DNA of 26,414 nucleotides from CAKSQL01 sp045606465 (lineage in GTDB: Bacteria > Bacillota > Clostridia > UBA1381): positions 1 to 26,414 of the forward strand of contig JAZURZ010000153.1 of NCBI GenBank assembly GCA_045606465.1. Direction: 5' to 3'. Below, in pieces: positions 1 through 6,856 of this stretch; position 1 is the stretch's first letter; every line of letters begins with the position of its first letter. The notes below the pieces were generated by a model. The model did no database searches, was not told the origin of the DNA, and worked only from the letters and a program-made list of their open reading frames with translations. A program made the translations under genes and the position numbers.

Positions 1-54
1 TGTGATAAAATCCACAAAATCAAAGCTTACGGTTTATCAGCATTTTTAATTCTG

Positions 55-75
55 TTTTTCGCAAAAGGCGAAAAA
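55..75. repeat. Hairpin with A/T-tract arms downstream of queA
   Basis: Perfect inverted repeat of 8 bp (55-62 with 68-75) with a 5-base loop. Its outer arms are runs of T and A, so it could end transcription from either side. It lies about 60 bp beyond the queA stop and is separated from it by a pyrimidine tract (85-115; purine-rich on the minus strand) built of repeated CTCTTCACT-like words. The same layout of purine tract plus hairpin recurs near 6406-6461. Bases 1-54 show no gene. Confidence 0.4.
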
Positions 76-116
76 CCACCACAACTCTTCACTCTTCACT
101 CTTATCTCTTCACTTG

Positions 117-145
117 TTCATTCAATGATACCATCATTGAATGAA
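117..145 (-). repeat. Inverted repeat across the queA stop codon
   Basis: Perfect 13-bp inverted repeat (117-129 with 133-145) with a 3-base loop. It includes the last three sense codons and the stop of queA. No clean U-tract follows on the minus strand, so it is not a standard intrinsic terminator. It could protect the 3' end of the message or be the edge of a small repeat. Confidence 0.45.
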
Positions 146-1159
146 CATCGCATCTCCGAAGCTAAAAAACCTATACCTTTCTCTTACTGCCTCCCTATAA
201 GCATTAATTACATTTTCACGTCCTGCCAAAGCGCTTACAAGCATTATAAGGGTGGATTCGGGCAAATGAAAATTTGTTATAAGTCCGTCTATAACATTAA
301 AGCTTTTTCCAGGATATATAAATATATCTGTCCAACCACTCTTTTCGCACAACTCTTTACTTTGCGCTCCCACAGTTTCAAGAACTCTTGTTGCGGTTGT
401 TCCCACCGAAATTACACGTCCGCCAAAGCGTTTTGTTTCATTTACCATATCGGCAGTTTCCTTTGGTAAAATATAAAACTCAGAATGCATTTTGTGGTCT
501 AAAATGTTATCCGCCTTGACGGGTCTGAATGTTCCCAAGCCCACATGCAAAGTAACATAGCCTATTTTAACGCCTTTTTTTTCTAAATCGCATAAAAGCT
601 CGTCTGTAAAATGCAAGCCTGCAGTCGGTGCTGCCGCTGAGCCAAGATTTTTGGCATAAACTGTCTGATACCTTTGTTTATCTTCAAGCTTTTTGGTTAT
701 ATAATGAGGAAGCGGCATTTCTCCAAGCTTGTCTAAAACCTCCTCAAAAATTCCTTCATATTCAAAACGAACAAGTCTGTTCCCGTCGTTTATTATTTCC
801 AGAACCTCTGCTTTTAATTCACCATTGCCAAACTCAAACCTCGCACCTGGAAGTGCTTTTTTCCCTGGTCTTAATATAACCTCCCACTCATCTTTGGTCT
901 TTTTATTAAGAAGAAGAAATTCTATTGCTCCGCCGCTTTGTTCCTTTTTTCCATAAAGCCTTGCAGGCAAAACCTTGGTGTCATTTAATATAAGACAATC
1001 CCCCGCATTTAGCTCATCTATAATCTCATAAAAATGCTTATGCTTAATTTCGCCGCTTGTCTTGTCAAGACACATCAACCTTGAATTGCTTCGTTTTTCC
1101 ATGGGCTCCTGAGCAATAAGTTCTGGCGGTAAATCATAATAAAAATCTTTTCTGTCCAT
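134..1159 (-). CDS. queA: S-adenosylmethionine:tRNA ribosyltransferase-isomerase
   Basis: QueA moves the ribosyl part of S-adenosylmethionine onto 7-aminomethyl-7-deazaguanine at the wobble base of GUN-anticodon tRNAs, giving epoxyqueuosine in the queuosine pathway. The 341-residue product has the family's full length and its recognisable blocks: an N-terminal FYYDLPPELIAQ, the NDTKVLPARL block, the SAAAPTAGLHFT block, and a C-terminal YPG...ITNFHLPESTLIML. I place the start at the ATG at 1159, which opens MDRKDFYYDLP behind an AAGGAAT ribosome site, rather than eight codons upstream. The gene begins 16 nt after the amidase stop and is the last gene of the ruvA-ruvB-amidase-queA run. ruvAB next to queA is a common arrangement in Bacillota. 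tgt, often the next gene, is not seen in the 133 bases left. Confidence 0.96.
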   Translation of the reverse strand: MDRKDFYYDLPPELIAQEPMEKRSNSRLMCLDKTSGEIKHKHFYEIIDELNAGDCLILNDTKVLPARLYGKKEQSGGAIEFLLLNKKTKDEWEVILRPGKKALPGARFEFGNGELKAEVLEIINDGNRLVRFEYEGIFEEVLDKLGEMPLPHYITKKLEDKQRYQTVYAKNLGSAAAPTAGLHFTDELLCDLEKKGVKIGYVTLHVGLGTFRPVKADNILDHKMHSEFYILPKETADMVNETKRFGGRVISVGTTATRVLETVGAQSKELCEKSGWTDIFIYPGKSFNVIDGLITNFHLPESTLIMLVSALAGRENVINAYREAVRERYRFFSFGDAMFIQ

Positions 1160-1175
1160 TAAATTCAATTCCTTT

Positions 1176-2732
1176 TTATGCAATTTTGTCCCCTAAATCC
1201 TGATTTTCTTCCAAACTTTCCGCCTCTTTTTCAAGCTTTTCCTGAGGCTTTTCTAAGGGAATTGTCACCTTAGGCAAACACTTCATTATCCCCTCTGCAA
1301 TGCCCTTTGCAAGCTTGTCCTGATACTCAAAATCCACAAGCTTTGCAAGCTCGGCATCATTTGTCATAAATCCAAGCTCTATCAAAACAGCCGGCATATA
1401 GCTTTTTCTCGTAACAACATGATTTTCAGATTTCACTTTTCTGTTGTTTGCTTTGGTTGTTTCAATCATGGCAGTCAGAATACTTTCTGCTAAGTCCTTG
1501 CTTTTTATTCCATAATCATCAGAGTTGTTCATCAGTGAATAATACACCTCTATGCCATTTGCTGCAGGTGAATTTTCGGCAGAATTTGAATGAATACTCA
1601 CAAAAAGTGCCGCATCAAGCTCATTTGCAAACTCTGCACGCTCAGCAAGTGACGGATATGTATCCCCTTCACGAGTCATGCGAACCTCTATGTTGTTATT
1701 TTTCAAAATTTCAGCAGTCTTTTTTGCAACACTTAAATTTATGTCCTTTTCCTTTATAAGCTCCTTTTCTCCTGCAATGTCACGCACCGCACCACCATCG
1801 GCACCCCCATGACCTGCATCAAGCACAACAATCATTTTTTCATTTTTTTCATCAGGCTCTTGGCTTTCATTTTCCTGAGGTTTTTGAGTAGCCTCAGGCT
1901 CCTCTTTTGCGTCAGGGTCCTTAATTGTAGTAATTACAAGCGCCTTTTTGTCCTCAGAAATTTCTGCTATATAGCTTTTTAGAGCCTTTGTGTCAAGTGC
2001 TATTCTTACATATTCTTCATGTATTCCTATTCTCACATTTTCAACTGCACCTTTTTTTATCTCATATGTTCCCGAAAGCTTGCTTTTCACATCAAATATA
2101 TCAATATAAAGAACCCCCGCTGCGGTTAAAAGAGGCTTACTTATTTTTTCTATTTCCTCATCTGCCTTAACTGAAATTATAACCTCATCTTTCTCCGCCT
2201 TGCAATATATGTCGGTTAAAATGGGTTTTTTAATTTCCTCTGTCTTGGTTAAAATGTCTATTTCCTCACCATTAAAATTCACAACATATCCCAGATTTTC
2301 AGATATAAATCTTACTGGCACCATGGTTTTTGCGTCCTCCCCCTTTTTTGCTATCAGTTTTGGGGAAACATTGTCGGGGAATACATCTTTCTTGCCATTT
2401 ATTTGTACCTCTTCTTCCCCTATTCTCATGCTCATTTCTATCTCGTTGCCCTTTACATAAATACCCTTTGTTTCGGCATCATAAATTACCTCGGCACCTG
2501 CTGCCTCAAAGACCTCACGCACAGGCACTAATGCTCTGTCATTAAAGATAATAGGCTCCAGGGGAGTTTCTATTTCCTCGCCATTTACTAATAATTTGTA
2601 AATGCTTCCGGTATATTCATGCTCCTCACCATCATATTGCAAAATCATATTTTCGGCAAAGCATATGGTTTTGGTCATGGAAAATATCATGCATAAGACA
2701 ATATATATTAATATTGTTTTCCTCATCATCAA
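1176..2732 (-). CDS. Secreted N-acetylmuramoyl-L-alanine amidase with stalk and AMIN-like domains
   Basis: This is a zinc amidase that cuts the bond between N-acetylmuramic acid and L-alanine in peptidoglycan. Residues 1-26 form a signal peptide ending near CFA-EN. Residues 40-165 resemble the copper amine oxidase N-terminal-like (stalk) domain, with two VPVR motifs at 69-72 and 138-141. Residues 170-270 look like an AMIN domain, followed by an acidic Pro/Gln/Glu linker (272-298). The Amidase_3 domain runs from 300 to about 490. It carries the expected zinc ligands and catalytic Glu: His308 in DAGHGG, Glu328, His381 in SIHSNS and Glu452 in IELGFMTN. A charged tail follows. The gene lies 27 nt after ruvB. 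The stalk and AMIN regions suggest wall anchoring and a role in remodelling or sporulation, but the sequence does not decide which. Confidence 0.9.
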   Translation of the reverse strand: MMMRKTILIYIVLCMIFSMTKTICFAENMILQYDGEEHEYTGSIYKLLVNGEEIETPLEPIIFNDRALVPVREVFEAAGAEVIYDAETKGIYVKGNEIEMSMRIGEEEVQINGKKDVFPDNVSPKLIAKKGEDAKTMVPVRFISENLGYVVNFNGEEIDILTKTEEIKKPILTDIYCKAEKDEVIISVKADEEIEKISKPLLTAAGVLYIDIFDVKSKLSGTYEIKKGAVENVRIGIHEEYVRIALDTKALKSYIAEISEDKKALVITTIKDPDAKEEPEATQKPQENESQEPDEKNEKMIVVLDAGHGGADGGAVRDIAGEKELIKEKDINLSVAKKTAEILKNNNIEVRMTREGDTYPSLAERAEFANELDAALFVSIHSNSAENSPAANGIEVYYSLMNNSDDYGIKSKDLAESILTAMIETTKANNRKVKSENHVVTRKSYMPAVLIELGFMTNDAELAKLVDFEYQDKLAKGIAEGIMKCLPKVTIPLEKPQEKLEKEAESLEENQDLGDKIA

Positions 2733-2759
2733 CCCTTTATCCTTTCTTTTTTATCTGTC

Positions 2760-3767
2760 CTATTCAAGCGAAAGTCCGAAATGCTCATACGCCTCGGGTG
2801 TAACAACCCTTCCTCTTGGCGTCCTTGCAATAAATCCCAGCTGTAACAGATATGGCTCATATACATCTTCTATAGTATTTGCTTCCTCTCCTATCGTGGC
2901 TGCAAGGGTTTCCACTCCCACAGGTCCACCATTAAAGTTTTTCACCATTGCAAAAATCATTTTGCGGTCAATTTCATCAAGACCGATTTTGTCAATTTCC
3001 ATCATTTCCATGGCTGCACTTGCAACCTCTTTTGTAATTACTCCATTATATTTTACCTGAGCAAAATCCCTTGCGCGCTTTAAGAGCCTGTTTGCAATTC
3101 TTGGCGTTCCTCTTGAACGCATGGCAATTTCCTCTGCTCCCTCTTTTTCAAGCTCTACATTTAAAAGCTTTGCCGAGCGTGCTACAATTTTTATAAGCTC
3201 GTCGGTGTTGTAAAGCTCCAGTCTTGAAAGAACTCCAAAGCGGTCACGCAATGGAGCAGTAAGAAGTCCTGCACGAGTAGTTGCTCCTATTAGTGTAAAC
3301 TTTGGTAAATCCAGACGAATTGATTTTGCAGAAGGGCCCTTTCCTATGATAATATCAAGAGCATAGTCCTCCATTGCAGGATACAAAATTTCCTCAACTG
3401 TTCTGCTAAGACGATGTATTTCATCTATGAAAAGAATGTCATGCTGAGACAGATTGGTAAGAATTGCTGCTAAATCTCCCGCCTTCTCAATGGCAGGTCC
3501 GCTTGTTATTCTTATATTAACACCCATCTCATTTGCAATAACCCCTGCAAGGGTGGTTTTTCCCAATCCCGGAGGACCATATAATAAAACATGGTCAAGC
3601 GCCTCTTTTCTGTCCTGAGCCGCCCTTATATACACCTCTAAATTGCCCTTCACCTTCTCCTGACCTATATATTCTGTAAGTCTGTGGGGACGCAAGCCTG
3701 TTTCAATTTCGGCATCCTCCTCTATGTAATCGCTCGTTACAATTCTTTCATTATCATCAAAAATCAC
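2760..3767 (-). CDS. ruvB: Holliday junction branch migration ATPase RuvB
   Basis: RuvB is the hexameric AAA+ motor that drives branch migration of Holliday junctions with RuvA. The 335 residues match the usual length. Walker A is GPPGLGKTT at 64-72 and Walker B is LFIDEIH around 112-118. A sensor-1 GATTRAG block and an arginine-finger region (LRDRFG) follow, and the C-terminal winged helix includes the family's GGPVGVETLAA and TPRGR motifs. The start is a GTG at 3767 behind GGTGAGG, which fixes it well. It begins 10 nt after the ruvA stop and is clearly co-transcribed with it. Confidence 0.98.
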   Translation of the reverse strand: MIFDDNERIVTSDYIEEDAEIETGLRPHRLTEYIGQEKVKGNLEVYIRAAQDRKEALDHVLLYGPPGLGKTTLAGVIANEMGVNIRITSGPAIEKAGDLAAILTNLSQHDILFIDEIHRLSRTVEEILYPAMEDYALDIIIGKGPSAKSIRLDLPKFTLIGATTRAGLLTAPLRDRFGVLSRLELYNTDELIKIVARSAKLLNVELEKEGAEEIAMRSRGTPRIANRLLKRARDFAQVKYNGVITKEVASAAMEMMEIDKIGLDEIDRKMIFAMVKNFNGGPVGVETLAATIGEEANTIEDVYEPYLLQLGFIARTPRGRVVTPEAYEHFGLSLE

Positions 3768-3777
3768 TTTGCCTCAC

Positions 3778-4362
3778 CTACCTCATCAATTTTTTCAAAG
3801 CCTCTTTAACCAAATCTTCAACACTTTCTCCCTCAAGAGAGCTGACTGCATTTTTTGCCTCGGTTTGAGAATATCCCAACACAACCAAAGCGCTCACTGC
3901 CTCTGCTTTTACATCAACAAAACTTTCCTTGGAAATATTGTTAACATTAATTGCATCTTCGGTTTTCATCCTGTCCTTTAATTCAAGAATTACACGCTTT
4001 GCAAGCTTAGGCCCAACACCTGCCGCATTTGTTATTTGTGCGACATCTTCAGTTATTACTGCCAAAGCAAAGCCCTCTGGCGTAGTTATTGACAAAATAG
4101 CAAGTGCCACCTTTGTTCCCACGCCCGATACCGACAAAAGCTTCAAAAACACACTCAATTCCTCATTTGTGAGAAATCCGTAAAGGTCCATTACATCCTC
4201 ACGCACATGAAGATAGGTATAGATCATAACATCACCGCTTGTTTTCGAAATTTCCGCTATTGTTGCCTCAGATGAATATATTTTATATCCTATGTTGTTA
4301 TTCTCAATAACGCAATAGTTTTCTCCTCTTGTAATATATTTTCCCTTAATAAAATAATACAT
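3778..4362 (-). CDS. ruvA: Holliday junction DNA-binding protein RuvA
   Basis: RuvA binds four-way junctions as a tetramer and loads RuvB. The 194-residue protein has an N-terminal OB-fold (about 1-62, with YTYLHVREDVMDLYGF), two helix-hairpin-helix motifs (SVSGVGTKVALAIL and AAGVGPKLAKRVILELKD) and the small C-terminal domain III (about 148-194) that touches RuvB. The start ATG at 4362 follows AGGAGAT. It is the first gene of the minus-strand operon, 37 nt from the proposed -10 box. ruvC is not visible, as is usual in Bacillota. Confidence 0.97.
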   Translation of the reverse strand: MYYFIKGKYITRGENYCVIENNNIGYKIYSSEATIAEISKTSGDVMIYTYLHVREDVMDLYGFLTNEELSVFLKLLSVSGVGTKVALAILSITTPEGFALAVITEDVAQITNAAGVGPKLAKRVILELKDRMKTEDAINVNNISKESFVDVKAEAVSALVVLGYSQTEAKNAVSSLEGESVEDLVKEALKKLMR

Positions 4363-4398
4363 TTTTATAAATCTCCTATGTATAATACTCCATCAAAT

Positions 4399-4428
4399 AT
4401 CATACCTTAAATCACCCTTTTGTGTCAA
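4399..4428 (-). promoter_or_regulatory. Sigma-A promoter for ruvA-ruvB-amidase-queA
   Basis: On the minus strand, TTGACA (4423-4428) and TATGAT (4399-4404) are separated by 18 bp. The site lies directly upstream of ruvA in the divergent gap shared with the antiporter promoter. No LexA-type box was recognised next to it. Confidence 0.75.
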
Positions 4429-4513
4429 CTCCATATTCATTACTTTTGCTTTACATATTTGTAACAATCATCACCCTTTGTCTTAATTGTGCATAAAATA
4501 AAAAAAACAATTA

Positions 4514-4542
4514 TTGACAAAATTTTTCTTTTTTGTTATAAT
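4514..4542 (+). promoter_or_regulatory. Consensus sigma-A promoter for the antiporter
   Basis: TTGACA (4514-4519) and TATAAT (4537-4542) with exactly 17 bp between them: a full-consensus sigma-A site, 39 bp before the antiporter start. It predicts strong constitutive transcription unless a regulator acts on it. Confidence 0.88.
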
Positions 4543-4580
4543 ACTCATTTGGAAGATTTTTTTAGAAAGAAGATGACTTC

Positions 4581-5876
4581 ATGAACACACTTTTATCAGT
4601 ATCAATTGCACTTTTTGCGGGACTTTTAATGACAAGAGTCTTTAAACCTTTAAAGCTCCCCTCAATAACCGCTTATCTTATCGCAGGTGTTTTGGTCGGC
4701 CCATACTTTTTAGGGGCTTTAAGCATCGGAGGACTTGGATTTAATTCCATGGAATCTGTTGAAAAATTGTCACTAATTTCGGAGGTTGCACTTGCCTTTA
4801 TTGCATTTTCCATCGGAAGTGAATTTAAGCTCGATGACCTTAAAAAGACAGGCAAACAAGCAACAATCATTGGCATTGTTCAAGCCTTAGTTGCAACCCT
4901 CTTTGTTGATTTGGCATTGTTTGTAATTCATCTTATCATTCCCGACAAGCTTTCACTGCCTCAGGTAATTACACTTGGTGCTATTGCAACGGCAACTGCT
5001 CCTGCGGCAACCCTCATGGTTGTTCGTCAGTACAAGGCAAAAGGACCCCTTACATCACTTTTGCTCCCCATTGTGGCACTTGATGATGCAGTTGGTCTGA
5101 TTGTTTTTGCAGTTTCCTTTGGTATTGCAAAAACCCTTATAGTTGGCTCGGTTGATATAATTTCAATTATAGTAAATCCTTTGGTCGAAATTGTATGCTC
5201 ACTCGGTCTTGGAGCAATCATGGGCTGGCTTTTGACTCAGCTTGAGAAGATGTTTAACTCCAATACCAACAGACTAAATCTTACAATTGCTTTTGTGCTT
5301 CTTACCGCATCTCTTTCCATGCTTGATTTTCATATCGGTCCTGTGCATGTAAGCTTTTCATCATTGCTTGTGTGCATGATGCTCGGAACAATATTTTGTA
5401 ATATTTGTCCCCTTTCACATGACCTCATGGCGGCATCTGATAAGTGGACATCACCATTGTTTGCTTTGTTCTTTGTTGTAAGCGGAGCGGAATTGGAGCT
5501 TAATGTCTTTACCGATTGGGCAATTGTTTTCATTGGTGTTATTTATATAATTTTCCGTTCGCTCGGAAAATATTTTGGTTCGTATGCAAGTGCAAAGGCA
5601 ACCCATTGCACTCCCGAGATTTGCAAATATCTTGGTATAACACTTCTTCCACAAGCAGGTGTTGCCCTTGGAATGTGCACTACCGCAATGCAATTAGGTG
5701 CAGAGGGAAATCTTATAAGAAATATCACATTGTTTGCAATCCTATTTTATGAGCTCTTCGGACCCTACTTTACCAAGCAGGCTCTTACCGCCGCAGGGGA
5801 TATTAAACCCATCCCACACGAAGTTAAAAATCGCCGCGAGCATAAGCTAAAAGCTGCAAAAGAGAATAAGGAATAA
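4581..5876 (+). CDS. Cation:proton antiporter, CPA2 / Na_H_Exchanger family
   Basis: This is a membrane antiporter of the monovalent cation:proton antiporter-2 group, expected to exchange Na+ or K+ for H+ across the cytoplasmic membrane. The 431 residues are mostly hydrophobic segments consistent with 11-13 helices. The N-terminal ITAYLIAGVLVGPYFLG block, the TATAPAATLMVVRQY block and the paired acidic residues Asp168-Asp169 in ALDDAVG fit the ion-binding core of this family. It ends in a short basic tail with no TrkA-N or TrkA-C (nucleotide-sensing) domain, so it is the transport unit alone. The ribosome site is weak (AGAAAGAAG, 11 nt before the ATG at 4581). The gene stands alone, between its own promoter and a strong hairpin terminator. 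The transported ion cannot be told from sequence. Confidence 0.9.
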   Translation: MNTLLSVSIALFAGLLMTRVFKPLKLPSITAYLIAGVLVGPYFLGALSIGGLGFNSMESVEKLSLISEVALAFIAFSIGSEFKLDDLKKTGKQATIIGIVQALVATLFVDLALFVIHLIIPDKLSLPQVITLGAIATATAPAATLMVVRQYKAKGPLTSLLLPIVALDDAVGLIVFAVSFGIAKTLIVGSVDIISIIVNPLVEIVCSLGLGAIMGWLLTQLEKMFNSNTNRLNLTIAFVLLTASLSMLDFHIGPVHVSFSSLLVCMMLGTIFCNICPLSHDLMAASDKWTSPLFALFFVVSGAELELNVFTDWAIVFIGVIYIIFRSLGKYFGSYASAKATHCTPEICKYLGITLLPQAGVALGMCTTAMQLGAEGNLIRNITLFAILFYELFGPYFTKQALTAAGDIKPIPHEVKNRREHKLKAAKENKE

Positions 5877-5889
5877 AAAAGGGAATAAA

Positions 5890-5976
5890 AAAAGAACGCA
5901 TATTGAACCGACCCCCAAAAAGTTAGACCAAAAATCCAACGATTGGGAGGTCGGTTCATATAAGCGTTCTTTTTTG
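5890..5976 (+). terminator. Large hairpin terminator after the antiporter
   Basis: AAAGAACGC pairs with GCGTTCTTT, and inside it TGAACCGACC (5904-5913) pairs with GGTCGGTTCA (5949-5958). The arms form a nearly continuous stem of about 20 bp ended by a T-run (5970-5975). It should stop antiporter transcripts. On the opposite strand the arm is followed by T-rich sequence, so it may also work on read-through from the minus-strand gene at 6006. Confidence 0.75.
5904..5958. mobile_element. Miniature IS3-like element (10-bp terminal inverted repeats)
   Basis: A 55-bp unit with perfect 10-bp ends, TGAACCGACC and GGTCGGTTCA. The left end continues as CCCAAAAAGTTAGACC, which resembles the outer ends of IS150/IS3-group insertion sequences as I remember them. 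There is no transposase. The unit forms the upper part of the antiporter terminator. It could be a solo IS end, a tiny MITE, or a terminator that resembles one. Confidence 0.45.
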
Positions 5977-6005
5977 TGATAAAAGGAATCCGAGCTATAG
6001 ATATT

Positions 6006-6356
6006 TTAGTTTTTGTTTTTCTTTGCAGTGTTTATTGAAGAAATAAGCATTTTCTTAATTTCTTCTGCAAGCTTAATAGAAACATCATAATCATATTCAA
6101 ACAGTTTAGTATTTCTTAAAAGCGTAAGCCAATATATGCTTTCGCTTACCTCTTTTAGAGAAATATGTAATTTTGCGATAAAGTCAGGTTTACTATTACC
6201 ATAAATAGCTTCATTGATATTTGCACCAACACTTGTTGCACTCCGCAGCAATTGTTTTGCGATAGTTGTATCTCTTTTAGATTTTGCATATTGCTCATAA
6301 AATAAAACAATTTGTGTCGCAAATTCTAATGATTTATTTAAAAGCGGACTATCCAT
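6006..6356 (-). CDS. Four-helix-bundle protein (23S rRNA-intervening-sequence family)
   Basis: A 116-residue, wholly helical protein of the family named after ORFs found in 23S rRNA intervening sequences (bacteriophage/IVP four-helix bundle type). Typical blocks are present: LATQI-like helix 1, KQLLRSATSVGANINEA (helix 2), KLHISLKEVSESIYWLTLL (helix 3) and a final lysine-rich helix. The molecular role of the family is not established. It is not inside an rRNA gene here and stands alone between two repeats. The ATG at 6356 follows TGAGGTGAAAAG, and its own sigma-A promoter lies 20 bp upstream, so it is probably expressed. Confidence 0.88.
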   Translation of the reverse strand: MDSPLLNKSLEFATQIVLFYEQYAKSKRDTTIAKQLLRSATSVGANINEAIYGNSKPDFIAKLHISLKEVSESIYWLTLLRNTKLFEYDYDVSIKLAEEIKKMLISSINTAKKNKN

Positions 6357-6375
6357 ATCTTTTCACCTCAAATTC

Positions 6376-6404
6376 AGTATATCATAAATCTACATATAAT
6401 TCAA
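6376..6404 (-). promoter_or_regulatory. Sigma-A promoter for the four-helix-bundle gene
   Basis: On the minus strand, TTGAAT (6399-6404) and TATACT (6376-6381) are spaced by 17 bp, ending 19 bp before the start codon. The -35 box abuts a small hairpin (6406-6423). Confidence 0.65.
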
Positions 6405-6405
6405 C

Positions 6406-6461
6406 GTTTTGCGTAAGCAAAACTACCTTTTCTCTTCTCTATTCTCTTTTATCTCTTATCT
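6406..6461 (-). repeat. Purine-tract plus hairpin repeat
   Basis: On the minus strand a run of about 38 purine-rich bases (GAGATAAGAG- and GAAGAG-type words) leads into a perfect 7-bp hairpin, GTTTTGC and GCAAAAC (6406-6412 with 6417-6423). The same design, a purine tract next to a short hairpin, is seen at 55-115. A facing purine tract sits at 6478-6518. No coding capacity is evident. Confidence 0.4.
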
Positions 6462-6517
6462 GGAAACGACAATTTTTAGAGAAAAGTGAAAAGAGAAGAA
6501 CGAATAGATAAGAGTAC

Positions 6518-6561
6518 AAAAAGAAACGACAACTTTCTTTCGAAAATTGTCGTTTCTTTTT
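6518..6561 (-). terminator. Intrinsic terminator of tRNA-Leu
   Basis: Downstream of the tRNA on the minus strand, GAAACGACAA pairs with TTGTCGTTTC (6523-6532 with 6547-6556) and is followed by five T residues. A third copy of GAAACGACAA lies at 6463-6472, so this arm may come from a duplicated repeat. Confidence 0.8.
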
Positions 6562-6647
6562 GGTGCCGGTGGTCGGGGTCGAACCGACACGGTATCGCTA
6601 CCACGGGATTTTGAGTCCCGCGCGTCTGCCAATTCCACCACAACGTC
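6561..6647 (-). tRNA. tRNA-Leu (anticodon CAA), acceptor stem with two mismatches
   Basis: An 87-nt class II tRNA with encoded CCA. The anticodon stem GGGA/TCCC encloses the loop CTCAAAA, giving anticodon CAA, which reads TTG leucine codons. The D-loop AATTGGCAGAC, the long variable arm and the T arm (GTCGG-TTCGACC-CCGAC) are intact. The acceptor 5' strand is GACGTTG and the 3' strand is CACCGGC, so positions 2:71 (A-G) and 5:68 (U-C) do not pair. A fully paired partner would be GCCGGTG. Promoter and terminator are both good, so the gene is probably transcribed, but its folding and charging may be impaired. The alternatives are a spare copy that is decaying, or assembly errors. Confidence 0.88.
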
Positions 6648-6667
6648 AAATTTAAAACTACCTTGAT

Positions 6668-6696
6668 ATAATACCACAAAAGATTTTTCTTGTCAA
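6668..6696 (-). promoter_or_regulatory. Promoter of tRNA-Leu
   Basis: On the minus strand, TTGACA (6691-6696) and TATTAT (6668-6673) with a 17-bp spacer. The predicted start is about 14 nt before the mature tRNA end. Confidence 0.82.
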
Positions 6697-6748
6697 TACC
6701 TTTTTTAAAAAAATATACCCTTTTTTTTACAAAAAAGCAAAAGAAATC

Positions 6749-6777
6749 TTGACAAAAGCTTTAAAAAATGCGATAAT
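6749..6777 (+). promoter_or_regulatory. Promoter of valS
   Basis: TTGACA (6749-6754) and GATAAT (6772-6777) with a 17-bp spacer. The leader to the valS start is only about 73 nt and AT-rich. It holds no T-box antiterminator (no AGGGTGGNACCGCG block), so the tRNA-sensing control common for synthetase genes in Bacillota appears absent here. Confidence 0.78.
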
Positions 6778-6856
6778 AACAAGGATAGAATATAATTGGT
6801 AAATTATAAATTCATTAGCTTGAATTTTTTAATTATTTTATATAAGGAGAAAAAAC

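Noticed and set aside
125..469. Plus-strand ORF opposite queA
   Set aside because: It lies antisense to a well-supported gene and has no ribosome site or recognisable motif.
6456..6679. Two overlapping minus-strand ORFs of 67-73 residues
   Set aside because: They are readings across tRNA-Leu and its terminator; the WNWQTRG-type sequence is the usual false translation of this tRNA.
6778..6856. Possible T-box leader before valS
   Set aside because: The leader is too short, and no AGGGTGGNACCGCG-like antiterminator block is present.
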